From NCBI RefSeq assembly GCF_006443685.1, contig NZ_VFYP01000001.1, positions 2,542,001-2,606,000 of the forward strand: 64,000 nucleotides of DNA, read 5' to 3'. The notes beneath the pieces were generated by a model. That model worked only from the letters and a program-made list of their open reading frames with translations, was not told the DNA's origin and searched no databases. The position numbers were made by a program, and so were the translations under genes. Origin of the DNA: Rhizobium glycinendophyticum (GTDB taxonomy: Bacteria > Pseudomonadota > Alphaproteobacteria > Rhizobiales > Rhizobiaceae). This document shows, piece after piece, positions 8,344-16,716 of this stretch (position 1 is its first letter; the number at the start of each line of letters is the position of its first letter).

Positions 8344-9240
8344 ATGCCGCTGGACTGGGACAAACTGCGCATTTTCCACTCTGCTGCGGAAGCGGGCTCC
8401 TTCACCCATGCCGCCGACAAGCTGCATCTGTCCCAGTCGGCGATCAGCCGCCAGGTCTCGTCGCTGGAACAGGATATCGGCGTCAAGCTCTTCCACCGTC
8501 ATGCCCGCGGCCTGATCCTCACCGAACAGGGCGAACTGCTCTATCGCACGGCCCACGACGTTCTTTTGAAGCTGCAGACCGTGAAGATGCAGCTGACCGA
8601 AACGACGGAAAAGCCCTCCGGCAAGCTGCGCGTGACGACCACGGTTGGTCTCGGACAGGGCTGGCTCACAGATAAAGTGCAGGAATTCCTGCAGCTCTAT
8701 CCGGAAATGTCGATCCAGCTCATCCTCGACAACGAGGAACTGGACGTCAACATGCGCCATGCCGACTGCGCCATTCGCCTGCGCCAGCCGCAACAGTCGG
8801 ATCTCATCCAGCGCAAGCTCTTCACCGTGCACATGCACGTCTATGCGGCGCCCTCCTACATCAATCGCTATGGCGAGCCGCAGTCGATCGAGGATCTTGA
8901 CAATCACAAGATCATCTCGTTCGGCGAACCCGCACCCAACTACCTGCTCGACGTCAACTGGCTGGAAACGGCAGGCCGTTCTTCTGACAATGCCAGAATG
9001 CCGCACCTGCAGATCAACAGCCAAACTTCGATCAAGCGAGCCTGCTTGCTAGGCATCGGGATCGCCATGCTGCCGGACTATATCGTCGGCCGTGATCCGG
9101 GACTTTTACAGCTCGCCATCCCGGCAGACATCCCGTCCTTCGATACCTATTTTTGCTACCCCGACGAGATCAAGAACGCAGCAAAGCTCAAGGCATTCAG
9201 AGATTTCATCGTCGCAAAGGCTCGAAACTGGAACTTCTGA
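8344..9240 (+). CDS. lsrB: LysR-type regulator LsrB/VtlR
   Basis: A 298-residue LysR regulator with an N-terminal winged helix (LRIFHSAAEAGSFTHAADKL, then SQSAISRQVSSLEQ) and a C-terminal effector domain. The trxB-LysR-AbcR-ArsR order identifies it as LsrB (S. meliloti) or VtlR (Agrobacterium/Brucella), regulators of oxidative stress, LPS genes and AbcR-type sRNAs. It has three cysteines: C142, C234 and C271. The 92-residue spacing of the first two equals that of C146 and C238 reported for S. meliloti LsrB; the position matching C172 is Ala168 here. ATG 8344 has a good site (AGAGGGGG); ATG 8329 is also possible. Confidence 0.88.
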   Translation: MPLDWDKLRIFHSAAEAGSFTHAADKLHLSQSAISRQVSSLEQDIGVKLFHRHARGLILTEQGELLYRTAHDVLLKLQTVKMQLTETTEKPSGKLRVTTTVGLGQGWLTDKVQEFLQLYPEMSIQLILDNEELDVNMRHADCAIRLRQPQQSDLIQRKLFTVHMHVYAAPSYINRYGEPQSIEDLDNHKIISFGEPAPNYLLDVNWLETAGRSSDNARMPHLQINSQTSIKRACLLGIGIAMLPDYIVGRDPGLLQLAIPADIPSFDTYFCYPDEIKNAAKLKAFRDFIVAKARNWNF

Positions 9241-9332
9241 GGCCTGCCGCCTCAATGAAATAGTATGCCTCGCGCACCGACCTGCGCTCACCGCATGCCT
9301 GACATGCATAAAAAAGCATTGTTCACTGCACA

Positions 9333-9469
9333 AAAAACCACCATATCGCACACAGCTGATGCACATGGTGGCTTTTTCCTCCCAGTTCCACCGCAGCAGC
9401 TGTTCCCCTCTGGAGGTTTTAACCTTCACAATTTAAAGGGCCCTGGTTTTCCAGTGGCCCTCTTTTTTT
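9333..9469 (+). ncRNA. abcR: AbcR (alpha-r15 family) trans-acting small RNA
   Basis: The gap between lsrB and the ArsR gene holds the architecture of AbcR1/AbcR2. A 5' hairpin has arms CCACCAT (9338-9344) and ATGGTGG (9365-9371). The single-stranded anti-Shine-Dalgarno motif CUCCCA lies at 9379-9384, a second pyrimidine motif UUCCCCUCU at 9403-9411, and an intrinsic terminator ends near 9469. In Agrobacterium and S. meliloti the AbcR RNAs lie in this same intergenic region, bind Hfq and repress many ABC-transporter mRNAs. The 5' end (about 9333-9337) is estimated. A weak CTGACA/TTCACT promoter (9299-9304, 9322-9327) precedes it. Only one copy is visible; tandem copies are usual. Confidence 0.82.
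9437..9469 (+). terminator. Rho-independent terminator of the AbcR sRNA
   Basis: AGGGCC then CTGG, loop TTTT, CCAG, a one-base bulge and GGCCCT make a 10-bp stem, followed by C and seven Ts (9463-9469). It is a textbook intrinsic terminator and forms the third hairpin of the sRNA. Confidence 0.9.
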
Positions 9470-9599
9470 GCCGTTGGGCCGGAACAAAATCGACCCTGCG
9501 GCATTGGGGGCGTAAGGCGGAACTATCGCCGCGTCCCGATAAATGGAGCGCGCGTCGAGCCTCCGCCCCTGTCGATAAGCCGAGTTTACTGGAGGGGTC

Positions 9600-9893
9600 A
9601 TGTACCTAGAGGACGTGATGAAGGCGCTGGCGCATCCTGCGCGCATGGAAATGTTGATTTGGCTGAAAGAACCCAACCAATATTTTGGTGTTCCAAAGGA
9701 TGAGGCTGGAGAAGGCATCAGCGCCGGGCAGTTTGAACGCTCAGGGCTGTCGCAGTCTGCCGTCTCGGCGCATCTGGCGACCTTGCAGCGGGCAGGCCTA
9801 ATCAGCTCCAAACGCGTTGGCCAGCGGGTCTTGTATCGGCGCGAGGAAGACACCATCAAGGAATTTATCAAGACCTTGAACGGAATGCTCTGA
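9600..9893 (+). CDS. ArsR/SmtB-family transcriptional regulator
   Basis: A 97-residue winged-helix regulator: MKALAHPARMEMLIWL, the recognition helix segment LSQSAVSAHLATLQRAGLI and the wing SKRVGQRVLYRRE. An insert with EAGEGISAGQF before the recognition helix is typical of the ArsR proteins that neighbour oxidoreductases. It lacks the CxC metal motif of ArsR proper, so the effector is probably not a metal. The ATG at 9600 is preceded by GGAGGGG. It lies 62 bp upstream of the Old Yellow Enzyme gene and probably represses it. The gene occupies the position of the regulator that flanks AbcR in other Rhizobiaceae. Confidence 0.88.
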   Translation: MYLEDVMKALAHPARMEMLIWLKEPNQYFGVPKDEAGEGISAGQFERSGLSQSAVSAHLATLQRAGLISSKRVGQRVLYRREEDTIKEFIKTLNGML

Positions 9894-9955
9894 CCACCCA
9901 CATGCCTGGTCCCCGGCGACCAATCCTCCCCCGCCGGAAACGCTCAAGAGGTTTC

Positions 9956-11056
9956 ATGTCCAAGCTCTTTGAACCGACGACCGTCGGCCGTATTTCCGTG
10001 GCGAACCGAGTTGCCATGGCCCCCCTCACGCGCAACCGTTCGCCGGGTGCCGTTCCCAATGACCTCAACGTCGAATACTACCGCCAGCGGGCCGGTGCCG
10101 GCCTCATTGTCAGCGAAGGCACGGCCATCAGCCACCAGGGCCAGGGTTATGCGGATGTGCCAGGCCTCTATCTGCCGGAAGCGATTGAAGGCTGGAAGAA
10201 GGTGACCGCTGCGGTTCATGCCGCCGGCGGCAAGATCGTGACGCAGCTCTGGCATGTGGGCCGCATTTCGCACACGTCGCTTCAGCCGAATGGCGGCAAG
10301 CCAGTGGCACCGTCTGCCATAGCGGCGAAGTCCAAGACCTATATCCTGAATGCCGACGGCTCCGGCGCCTTTGCCGAAACATCTGAGCCGCGCGCTCTGG
10401 AACTCTCGGAAATCCCGGGCTTGATCGAAGATTACCGCAAGGCGGCGCGTGCCGCGATCGAGGCTGGATTTGACGGTGTCGAGATCCATGCGGCCAACGG
10501 CTATCTGCTCGAGCAGTTCATGCGCTCGAACAGCAACCAACGCAGCGATGCCTATGGTGGCTCGATCGAAAACCGCATTCGTCTGACGATCGAAGTCGTG
10601 GACGCGATTGTCAAGGAGATCGGCGCCGACCGCACCGGCATCCGCATTTCCCCGACGACGCCGGCCAACGACGTCTCGGATCCCGATCCGGCTGCCGTCT
10701 ACACGGCTTTGGTGGAAAAGCTCGCAGGCTTCGATCTCGCCTTCATCCATGTCATCGAAGGGGCCACGGGCGGCCCGCGCGATGTCCTGCCCTTCGACTG
10801 GAAGGCACTGAAAGCTGCCTACCGCGAAAAGGGCGGCAAAGGCACCTGGATGGTCAACAATGGTTATGACAGGGCTGCCGCCATGGAAGCGGTCGACAGC
10901 GGCTATGCCGATGTCGTCGCCTTCGGACGCCCCTTCATCGCCAATCCGGACCTTGTCCGCCGACTGAAGGAAGATGCAGCCTGGAACGAGCTGGAGACGG
11001 CAACGCTCTATGGCGGCGGGGCTCAGGGCTACACGACCTATCCGGCGCTCGCCTGA
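9956..11056 (+). CDS. Alkene reductase, Old Yellow Enzyme family (NemA-like)
   Basis: An FMN-dependent NAD(P)H:enone/nitroester reductase of the OYE family, 366 residues, TIM-barrel. Thr25 lies in MAPLTRNR; the substrate-binding pair His178/Asn181 and catalytic Tyr183 lie in VEIHAANGYLLEQF; FMN-phosphate contacts lie near VVAFGRPFIANPDL. These enzymes reduce electrophilic alkenes, quinones or nitro compounds. ATG 9956 follows AAGAGG and gives MSKLFEPTTVGR, the usual start; an upstream ATG at 9902 adds a Pro/Arg-rich tail unlike the family. It is likely an operon with the ArsR gene, analogous to nemR-nemA. Confidence 0.93.
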   Translation: MSKLFEPTTVGRISVANRVAMAPLTRNRSPGAVPNDLNVEYYRQRAGAGLIVSEGTAISHQGQGYADVPGLYLPEAIEGWKKVTAAVHAAGGKIVTQLWHVGRISHTSLQPNGGKPVAPSAIAAKSKTYILNADGSGAFAETSEPRALELSEIPGLIEDYRKAARAAIEAGFDGVEIHAANGYLLEQFMRSNSNQRSDAYGGSIENRIRLTIEVVDAIVKEIGADRTGIRISPTTPANDVSDPDPAAVYTALVEKLAGFDLAFIHVIEGATGGPRDVLPFDWKALKAAYREKGGKGTWMVNNGYDRAAAMEAVDSGYADVVAFGRPFIANPDLVRRLKEDAAWNELETATLYGGGAQGYTTYPALA

Positions 11057-11078
11057 TTCCAACCCGATACGCAAATTT

Positions 11079-11112
11079 GGCCCTCGCATTCAATGCGAGG
11101 GCCTTCGTTTTT
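11079..11112 (+). terminator. Rho-independent terminator after the alkene reductase
   Basis: A perfect 11-bp stem GGCCCTCGCAT (11079-11089) / ATGCGAGGGCC (11093-11103) with a 3-nt loop, followed by TTCGTTTTT. It lies between converging genes and may also act on the minus strand. Confidence 0.85.
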
Positions 11113-11119
11113 GCCGACC

Positions 11120-11512
11120 TCACGCGCGCGAAAACCGGGCCTTGGCAATACCCATGGCCACATCGGCCATGATCAGCCCATTGAGCGGATGCAGCGCCCC
11201 GATCATGGGAAAGCGGCTTCCCAGGCCCGCCAACGTCACCTGCGCGAGGTAGACGGCCGTGAGGATCCCGGCATCCCGGCGAAAGCGGCGAAGGCCGGGA
11301 ATGGCGAGCGCCAGCCCCAGCATGCCGAGCACAGGAACCGACAGCAGCCCACCGGACAAGCCATGCAGTCCCCAGGCGTCGGCCGCGCCGAAGATCGACA
11401 TGCCCGCCAGCAGGAACTGACCGGCAATGCCGACCAGCGACAGGACTGCGAAGCCGGAGAAAAGGCCGAAGGAGAGCCAGCGCCCCTGCTCGCGCACGAT
11501 TCCGGCCGTCAT
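11120..11512 (-). CDS. Small four-helix membrane protein (DUF6220-like)
   Basis: A 130-residue integral membrane protein with four predicted hydrophobic segments (about 14-36, 46-67, 73-95 and 98-118). The composition and the pattern WGLHGLSGGLLSVP resemble DUF6220-type proteins; no catalytic motif is visible and the function is unknown. Its ATG overlaps the stop of the upstream epimerase-like gene (ATGA, 11509-11512), so the two are translationally coupled. Longer upstream starts lie inside the epimerase gene in another frame and are rejected. Confidence 0.7.
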   Translation of the reverse strand: MTAGIVREQGRWLSFGLFSGFAVLSLVGIAGQFLLAGMSIFGAADAWGLHGLSGGLLSVPVLGMLGLALAIPGLRRFRRDAGILTAVYLAQVTLAGLGSRFPMIGALHPLNGLIMADVAMGIAKARFSRA

Positions 11513-12540
11513 ACTGCACCGCCCGATATCATGAACTGCACTCCCGCAGGCTTGGCACTCGAAGCAGGAAGGCAGCCGAGGCTTGCAAGCGTCGTTTTCA
11601 CCGCTTCGTCGAGCGGCGTGTGCGGCTCGGTGCCGAGACGTTCCACCAGCAGCTTGTTGTCGAGCCGGATCGTGCGCTTCCACAGGTAACGCATCTCATG
11701 CAGTTCCCGCAACAGCGGCACGAAGGGCCGTGCAAGCCCTGCGAGGAACCAGGGGAAGGACCAGACGCGGATCGACGGATTGCCGACCGCCCGGCCGATC
11801 GCCTTTGCCATCTGCGTGCCATCGTCATCGAAGAAACCATCCATGTGAAAGCGGGCAAAGGCAGGCAACTGGTCCGCCTTGTCGAGAAGCTGCATGAAAG
11901 TCTCGGCCACATCCGGCAGATAGGCCCAGGCATGGCCGACACTCTTCCGCCCCGGGTTGACGACGAAACGCACCGATTTTCCCGGCATTACCAGCCCCTG
12001 GGCAAACCAGTTGTTGCCGGCGTCAGGTCCGAAGAAGTCACCTGCCCGCACCAGGATAACCTGTATGCCCTCTTCAGATGCCCGTTCCAGCCGTCGCTCC
12101 AGTTCCACCCGGATGCCACCCTTGACGCTGACCGGTATCTGCGGGCTGTCTTCGGAAAGAAGCGGATACGCGTCCGGCCCGTAATTGTAGACCGTGCCCG
12201 GCATCAGGATGCGCGCACCAACGGCACGGGCAGCGGCGATGGTATTGTCGATCATCGGCAGCACCAGTTGCCCCCAATTGCGATAGCCGGGCGGATTGAC
12301 GCCATGCACGATCAGGCCGACGCCCTCTGCGGCCCGCAACACGTCATCGGCATTCATGGCGTCCCCCTTCACCCACTCATAAGCGGGCCGCGCCACCATC
12401 TGGGCGGTCGGGTTGCGGTGCATGGCCCGTACCTTGTATCCGCGCGCCACCAAAGCTTCAGCAAGCGCGCCGCCAACACCGCCGGTGGCACCCAGAACAA
12501 GAGCCACGGGGGGGCGGGCAATGGCATTCATCTGCGTCAT
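11509..12540 (-). CDS. NAD(P)-dependent epimerase/dehydratase-like SDR protein
   Basis: A 343-residue extended/atypical SDR protein with the Rossmann motif VLGATGGVGGALAEALVARG at 14-33 and a downstream NmrA/epimerase-like body (GLIVHGVNPPGYRNW, ILMPGTVYNYGPDAYP). The Tyr of YNYG could be the SDR catalytic residue, but a clear YxxxK is not seen, so it may sense or bind NAD(P) rather than catalyse. ATG 12540 gives MTQMNAIARPPVALVLG with GGAG upstream. It is divergent from a LysR gene 94 bp away, which probably regulates it, and is coupled to the small membrane protein. Confidence 0.8.
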   Translation of the reverse strand: MTQMNAIARPPVALVLGATGGVGGALAEALVARGYKVRAMHRNPTAQMVARPAYEWVKGDAMNADDVLRAAEGVGLIVHGVNPPGYRNWGQLVLPMIDNTIAAARAVGARILMPGTVYNYGPDAYPLLSEDSPQIPVSVKGGIRVELERRLERASEEGIQVILVRAGDFFGPDAGNNWFAQGLVMPGKSVRFVVNPGRKSVGHAWAYLPDVAETFMQLLDKADQLPAFARFHMDGFFDDDGTQMAKAIGRAVGNPSIRVWSFPWFLAGLARPFVPLLRELHEMRYLWKRTIRLDNKLLVERLGTEPHTPLDEAVKTTLASLGCLPASSAKPAGVQFMISGGAV

Positions 12541-12634
12541 GTCGGTCTCCTTCGGATCTGGACTATGGAGAAGATGCCATGCGACGGGGCTATTCGAAAT
12601 TGCCAAACAACTTCGATCTGATATACGCAAATGT

Positions 12635-13555
12635 ATGGCAATCGATCACATCAGTTGGGACCACTACCGCACCTTCCTCGCCGTGCTCGACACGGGCTCC
12701 CTGTCGGCTGCCGCCCGCAGCCTGGGCCTGACCCAACCCACGGCAGGCCGTCATATAGAGGCGCTGGAACAGGCCTTCGGCGGCCCCCTTTTCCTCCGTG
12801 GCCCGCAAGGCCTGCTCCCGACGGAGAAGGCGAGCGCCATGCATGGCCATGCGCGGTCGATGGCCGCCATGTCGGCGTCCCTCGCCCGCATCGCTTCCGG
12901 AGATATGGAAGGCGTGCGCGGCACCGTGCGCATCAGCGCCAGCGAAGTCATCGCCATCGAAGCATTGCCGAAGATTTTCGCCGAACTGCAAGACCGCCAT
13001 CCGGATCTTGAGATTGAACTCTCCGCGTCCGATACGGTCGAAGACCTTTTGAACCAGGAAGCGGATATTGCGGTGCGCATGACCACACCGCAGCAGAACG
13101 CGCTTCTCAGCCGCCACATTGGCCGGCTCCCCATGGGCTTCTTCGCCCATCGGCTCTATTTGGAGCGGCATGGCCGTCCGACGGACCTAACCGGATTGTC
13201 GGACCACCGCCTGATCGGCTTTGATCGCCAGCTCGCCTATATCCGCGACATTTTGAAGGACAATCCGGTCTTGGCCGACCTGCGCTTCCGGTTCCGAGCC
13301 GACAGCAATCTCGCCCAGCTTGCGGCCATCCGCGCCGGCATTGGCATCGGCGTCTGCCAAGTCGCGCTTGGTCGCGCTGATCCCGATCTGGTGGAGGTTC
13401 TGCCGGGCAGGATCGACCTCGCCCTGGAAACCTATGTCGTGATGCATGAAAGCCTGAAAACCACGCCGCGCTACCGCGCGACTTTCGACGCTCTTGTCGC
13501 GGGGCTGTTCGAATTTGCAGGCCGACAGGGCGGTGGCGCTGCGGCCGAATCGTGA
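12635..13555 (+). CDS. LysR-family transcriptional regulator
   Basis: A 306-residue LysR protein: the N-terminal helix-turn-helix YRTFLAVLDTGSLSAAARSL with the QPTAGRHIEALEQA helix, then a periplasmic-binding-protein-like effector domain (about 90-300). ATG 12635 gives the normal MAIDHISWDHYRTFL; longer forms would run into the divergent SDR gene's 5' region. The 94-bp shared upstream region with the SDR gene is the classical LysR divergent layout, so control of that gene and self-repression are likely. Confidence 0.88.
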   Translation: MAIDHISWDHYRTFLAVLDTGSLSAAARSLGLTQPTAGRHIEALEQAFGGPLFLRGPQGLLPTEKASAMHGHARSMAAMSASLARIASGDMEGVRGTVRISASEVIAIEALPKIFAELQDRHPDLEIELSASDTVEDLLNQEADIAVRMTTPQQNALLSRHIGRLPMGFFAHRLYLERHGRPTDLTGLSDHRLIGFDRQLAYIRDILKDNPVLADLRFRFRADSNLAQLAAIRAGIGIGVCQVALGRADPDLVEVLPGRIDLALETYVVMHESLKTTPRYRATFDALVAGLFEFAGRQGGGAAAES

Positions 13556-13595
13556 CGTCAGAAACCGGTTTGCTGCAGTTCAAACGGCAACTGCA

Positions 13596-13865
13596 TCAGA
13601 CCGTGGGAGCAGACGTCTCAACGAAGGCGTCGACAACCTCGATTTCCGGCCGGTCGCCGCCATCGCTATACTCTTCTCGCCAGCGCCCGTTTTCATCTTG
13701 ATAGCTGATCGTCACCGGCTCGTCGCCAACTTGCTGTTCGGCAACGACGATCCGCACGGCCTCCATCGCCTGATCATGGGTCGCGAACGCTTCCGAATAA
13801 ACGCCGCCAAGCCGATAGGCCCAGCCGCCGTCATGAGGAACGATCTCGTAGATGATCTTCACCAT
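13596..13865 (-). CDS. DUF2188-like small protein
   Basis: An 89-residue protein: YEIVPHDGGWAYRLGGVYSE followed by FATHDQAMEAVRIV is the DUF2188 pattern (a short beta-hairpin plus helix repeat often seen in stress-related small proteins). The C-terminus is acidic. ATG 13865 is preceded by GAGGAGAAGG, a good ribosome-binding site; longer upstream frames overlap the antiporter gene. Function unknown. It is monocistronic between two plus-strand genes. Confidence 0.75.
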   Translation of the reverse strand: MVKIIYEIVPHDGGWAYRLGGVYSEAFATHDQAMEAVRIVVAEQQVGDEPVTISYQDENGRWREEYSDGGDRPEIEVVDAFVETSAPTV

Positions 13866-13995
13866 GGCCTTCTCCTCCTCGGCTGAAGCGATTATTCCAT
13901 CAAATCGGCGAGGGCGCAAATCTGTGGCGATGCCATCTTGCCAAGGGAACAGGAGCGTGTTCCACCCGTTACATGGAACAAAGGGGACCTCTTCC

Positions 13996-15168
13996 ATGAT
14001 CTCAGCGCTGAAGCAGGAAAGACTCCTGCTCATTCCGATCCTGTTGGGCATCGCCGCATGGTTTGGCGAGCATGCGCTGCTGGAGCACGGGCAGGTCGCT
14101 TCGCTGGTCGGTGCCGCAATCCTGATCGCGGCCATTGTCGTCGGGTCGATGCGGGTTGCCCATCACGCCGAGGTTCTGGCGCACAAGGTTGGCGACCCCT
14201 ATGGCACGATGATCCTCACCCTCTCCGCTGTCGCGGTAGAGGTGATCATCCTTACCATTATGATGAACAAGGGCGGCTCCCCGACGCTCGTGCGTGACAC
14301 CATTTACTCGGCCGTCATGCTGGATATTAACGGTATCCTGGGTCTCGCCGCCCTGATTGGTGGCCTGAAACACGGCGAACAACCCTATAACGACGACAGC
14401 GGCAAGACCTATGGCGTCATGATCCTAACCGCCATGGGCATTTCCATGGTCGTCCCGGAATTCATTCCCACCGATCGCTGGCAATATTATTCCGTCTTCA
14501 CGATCTTTGCCATGCTGGCCCTTTACGGCCTCTTCCTGCGCATGCAGGTCGGCACCCACAGCTACTTCTTCTCCTACAGCTATCCGAACCGGGCCGCCGA
14601 AAAGCAGACCAAGCCCAAGCCCGCCACGGCTGGCCAAGGCAAACGCCGCGGGCAGGGTCCCGCCAACGCCATTCCTAATCCCGGACGTGCAAAAACTGTC
14701 GAACGGGCGGAACCCTCCGCACTATGGTCGATCGGCGTCATCCTCTTCGGCGTCGTGCTGATCGGCATTCTTGCCGAGGTCATGTCGGTGCTGATGGACG
14801 CGGGCCTGGAAGGCACGGGCGCACCGGTCGCCCTCACCGCCATTCTTGTTGCCGCGATTTCGGCAGCTCCCGAGATTCTCACCGCTTTGAGGGCCGCCTT
14901 GCGCAACCGGATGCAGGCAACCATCAACATCGCCATGGGCGCCTCCCTCTCGACCGTCATTTTGACGGTCCCTGTGATGGAAGGCATCGCTCTCTACACT
15001 GGCCAGCCTTTTGTCATGGCCATGACACCGGTTCAGACGACAATGGTTGCCATTACGCTGATCGCCGCTGCCATCAACCTGAACGACGGCGAGACCAATG
15101 CCATCGAAGGCATGACCCATTTCGTCCTCTTCGCCACCTTCATCATGCTCGCCTTCCTCGGCCTGTGA
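13996..15168 (+). CDS. chaA: ChaA-type calcium/sodium-proton antiporter
   Basis: A 390-residue inner-membrane antiporter of the CaCA superfamily. The two duplicated alpha repeats are visible: GDPYGTMILTLSAVAVEVIIL near residue 70 and AAISAAPEILTALRAALRNR near 285, each with the conserved acidic residue (E) in the membrane. About ten hydrophobic helices are split by a charged cytoplasmic loop (about 193-235, rich in K/P/Q). ATG 13996 matches the family start; upstream codons overlap the DUF2188 gene. It exports Ca2+ or Na+ in exchange for protons. Confidence 0.88.
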   Translation: MISALKQERLLLIPILLGIAAWFGEHALLEHGQVASLVGAAILIAAIVVGSMRVAHHAEVLAHKVGDPYGTMILTLSAVAVEVIILTIMMNKGGSPTLVRDTIYSAVMLDINGILGLAALIGGLKHGEQPYNDDSGKTYGVMILTAMGISMVVPEFIPTDRWQYYSVFTIFAMLALYGLFLRMQVGTHSYFFSYSYPNRAAEKQTKPKPATAGQGKRRGQGPANAIPNPGRAKTVERAEPSALWSIGVILFGVVLIGILAEVMSVLMDAGLEGTGAPVALTAILVAAISAAPEILTALRAALRNRMQATINIAMGASLSTVILTVPVMEGIALYTGQPFVMAMTPVQTTMVAITLIAAAINLNDGETNAIEGMTHFVLFATFIMLAFLGL

Positions 15169-15218
15169 TTCGCTGGGTGCAACGCACGCGGTCTTCACGC
15201 CGAGGTGACGTCTTGACC

Positions 15219-15243
15219 GGAACTTTTGTGGAAAGTTCCCGTT
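15219..15243 (+). promoter_or_regulatory. EcfG/RpoE2-type general stress promoter
   Basis: GGAAC (15219-15223), a 16-bp spacer and CGTT (15240-15243) match the alphaproteobacterial EcfG consensus GGAAC-N16/17-CGTT. It lies about 105 bp upstream of the OpgC-type gene. The spacer also completes an inverted repeat GGAACTTT (15219-15226) / AAAGTTCC (15232-15239), which could be coincidence or a terminator for chaA without a T-run. Confidence 0.65.
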
Positions 15244-15348
15244 CACCCCGCACGGATCGGCCCCTTCGGCCCTTCCGCCGCATTGTCAACACGATGCGGT
15301 TGAAGATCGCCCCCCGTCGGGTTCCGGGGGCTAACGCGGGAGTCGAAC

Positions 15349-16554
15349 GTGAAAAGATTGGACGTCATTGATGGCATGCGAGGCTACTTCCTCGTCTTTA
15401 TGCTGATCAACCACATGGTGTTTGCCGGCGGCCTCTGGCTCGTCGAAATCAACCACCGCAACCTCGCCTTTGTCGAGGACGCCCAGGGATTTGTCTTCCT
15501 GTCCGGCCTGCTGACTGGCATGGTCTATGCCCGAAAGATGATGAAGGATGGCTATCACGTCGGCCGTGACCGGATCTGGTCGCGGGCGCTGGAGCTTTAC
15601 CGTTACGCGATGGGCGTGGTGCTCGTCATCCTCGTGCTGCAGCTTCTACTACCGGGTGCGGTCCAGGCCTGGCAGAACTGGCTGGGAACTGTGAGCCTAA
15701 AGGATCCGACATCCTTGGCACCGGTTGCCGCCTTTCTCGTGCAGCCGACTTTCATGGATATCCTGCCGCAATACATCGCCTATATGGTCTTTGCGCCCAT
15801 CGTCATCTGGTTCTGCTTGCGCGGCCAGTGGCTGGGCGTCGCGATCGCCTCCCTGCTCGTCTGGCTTGCCGCCCAGCTCGGCCTGCAGCGCATCGTGACC
15901 TATCCGCTGAATGCCTGGCTCGCCGGGGCTCCGGATCAGGAAGGTTTGCGCGTCAGCTTCAACCTGATGGGCTGGCAGATCGTTTTCTTTGCCGGCATTA
16001 TCGCGGGCACCCTCACGTCGATGGGCAAGATCGAATGGCAGAAGGTCTTCGACCCCAGGCGCACCACGCTTGCCTGGACCGCACTTGCCGTCACCATCTT
16101 CTTCCTGCCGCTGCGCATCACCACTGCCCATGGCCTGATGCCGGGCTTCGTGCTGGAAAAGTTCGGCCTGATGGAAGTGCGCGCCGATTTCGGTCCAGTC
16201 TACCTGATCAACTTCGCCGCCGTCGCCTATGGCATAGCCTGGATCCTGATCGCCGGCCCGCGTCATCACAGCCCGCTGATCCAGAAGTTGGCATCAGGCC
16301 TCACCAGCCTGTTCACGCTCAACTTCCTGCAGCTGCTCGGCCGCCACTCCTTGCAGATCTATGTCTGGCACGTGTTGATCGTCTACATGGTCTATTATAT
16401 CGACGGAAACACGCCGGAACTGTCGCAGCTGACCAAGACGGCGATTACCGCCGCAGCCCTCGGCGCACTCGCTTTGCCGGCGCTCTGGCGGGATCGCGAA
16501 CGCCTCTTTGCCGGCACGCCGATCCTTGGCCCCTGGGTCAAGACGCCGGCCTGA
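15349..16554 (+). CDS. OpgC-domain membrane acyltransferase
   Basis: A 401-residue polytopic protein with about ten hydrophobic segments. The N-terminus LDVIDGMRGYFLVFMLINHM and the FVEDAQGFVFLSGLLTGMVYAR segment are typical of OpgC proteins, which succinylate osmoregulated periplasmic glucans. The conserved C-terminal LGRHSLQIYVWHVLIVY is present. The GTG start at 15349 follows GCGGGAGTCG. Rhizobia carry several OpgC paralogues, so the true acceptor (glucan or other envelope glycan) is unknown. The EcfG-type promoter upstream suggests induction by general stress. Confidence 0.83.
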   Translation: MKRLDVIDGMRGYFLVFMLINHMVFAGGLWLVEINHRNLAFVEDAQGFVFLSGLLTGMVYARKMMKDGYHVGRDRIWSRALELYRYAMGVVLVILVLQLLLPGAVQAWQNWLGTVSLKDPTSLAPVAAFLVQPTFMDILPQYIAYMVFAPIVIWFCLRGQWLGVAIASLLVWLAAQLGLQRIVTYPLNAWLAGAPDQEGLRVSFNLMGWQIVFFAGIIAGTLTSMGKIEWQKVFDPRRTTLAWTALAVTIFFLPLRITTAHGLMPGFVLEKFGLMEVRADFGPVYLINFAAVAYGIAWILIAGPRHHSPLIQKLASGLTSLFTLNFLQLLGRHSLQIYVWHVLIVYMVYYIDGNTPELSQLTKTAITAAALGALALPALWRDRERLFAGTPILGPWVKTPA

Positions 16555-16570
16555 CGGGCAAGTCTTCAGA

Positions 16571-16600
16571 GGCGGGACCGAGTGTCCCGCCTTTCTTTTT
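16571..16600 (+). terminator. Rho-independent terminator after the OpgC gene
   Basis: A perfect 8-bp stem GGCGGGAC (16571-16578) / GTCCCGCC (16584-16591) with loop CGAGT, followed by TTTCTTTTT. Confidence 0.92.
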
Positions 16601-16716
16601 ATAGGCTGATGATCACTCGCGGATGAACCAAACTTGATGACGCCCGGCCTTTCGATCCGGAGCTTCGGGCCCAAATCAGCATTGAACCCCGTGTTGAAGA
16701 AATCGAGGAGATCGCG

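Noticed and set aside
9338..9377. The first hairpin of the AbcR region plus a T-run as an independent terminator of lsrB
   Set aside because: It is better explained as the 5' hairpin of the sRNA, since the anti-SD motifs and a second, stronger terminator follow in the AbcR arrangement.
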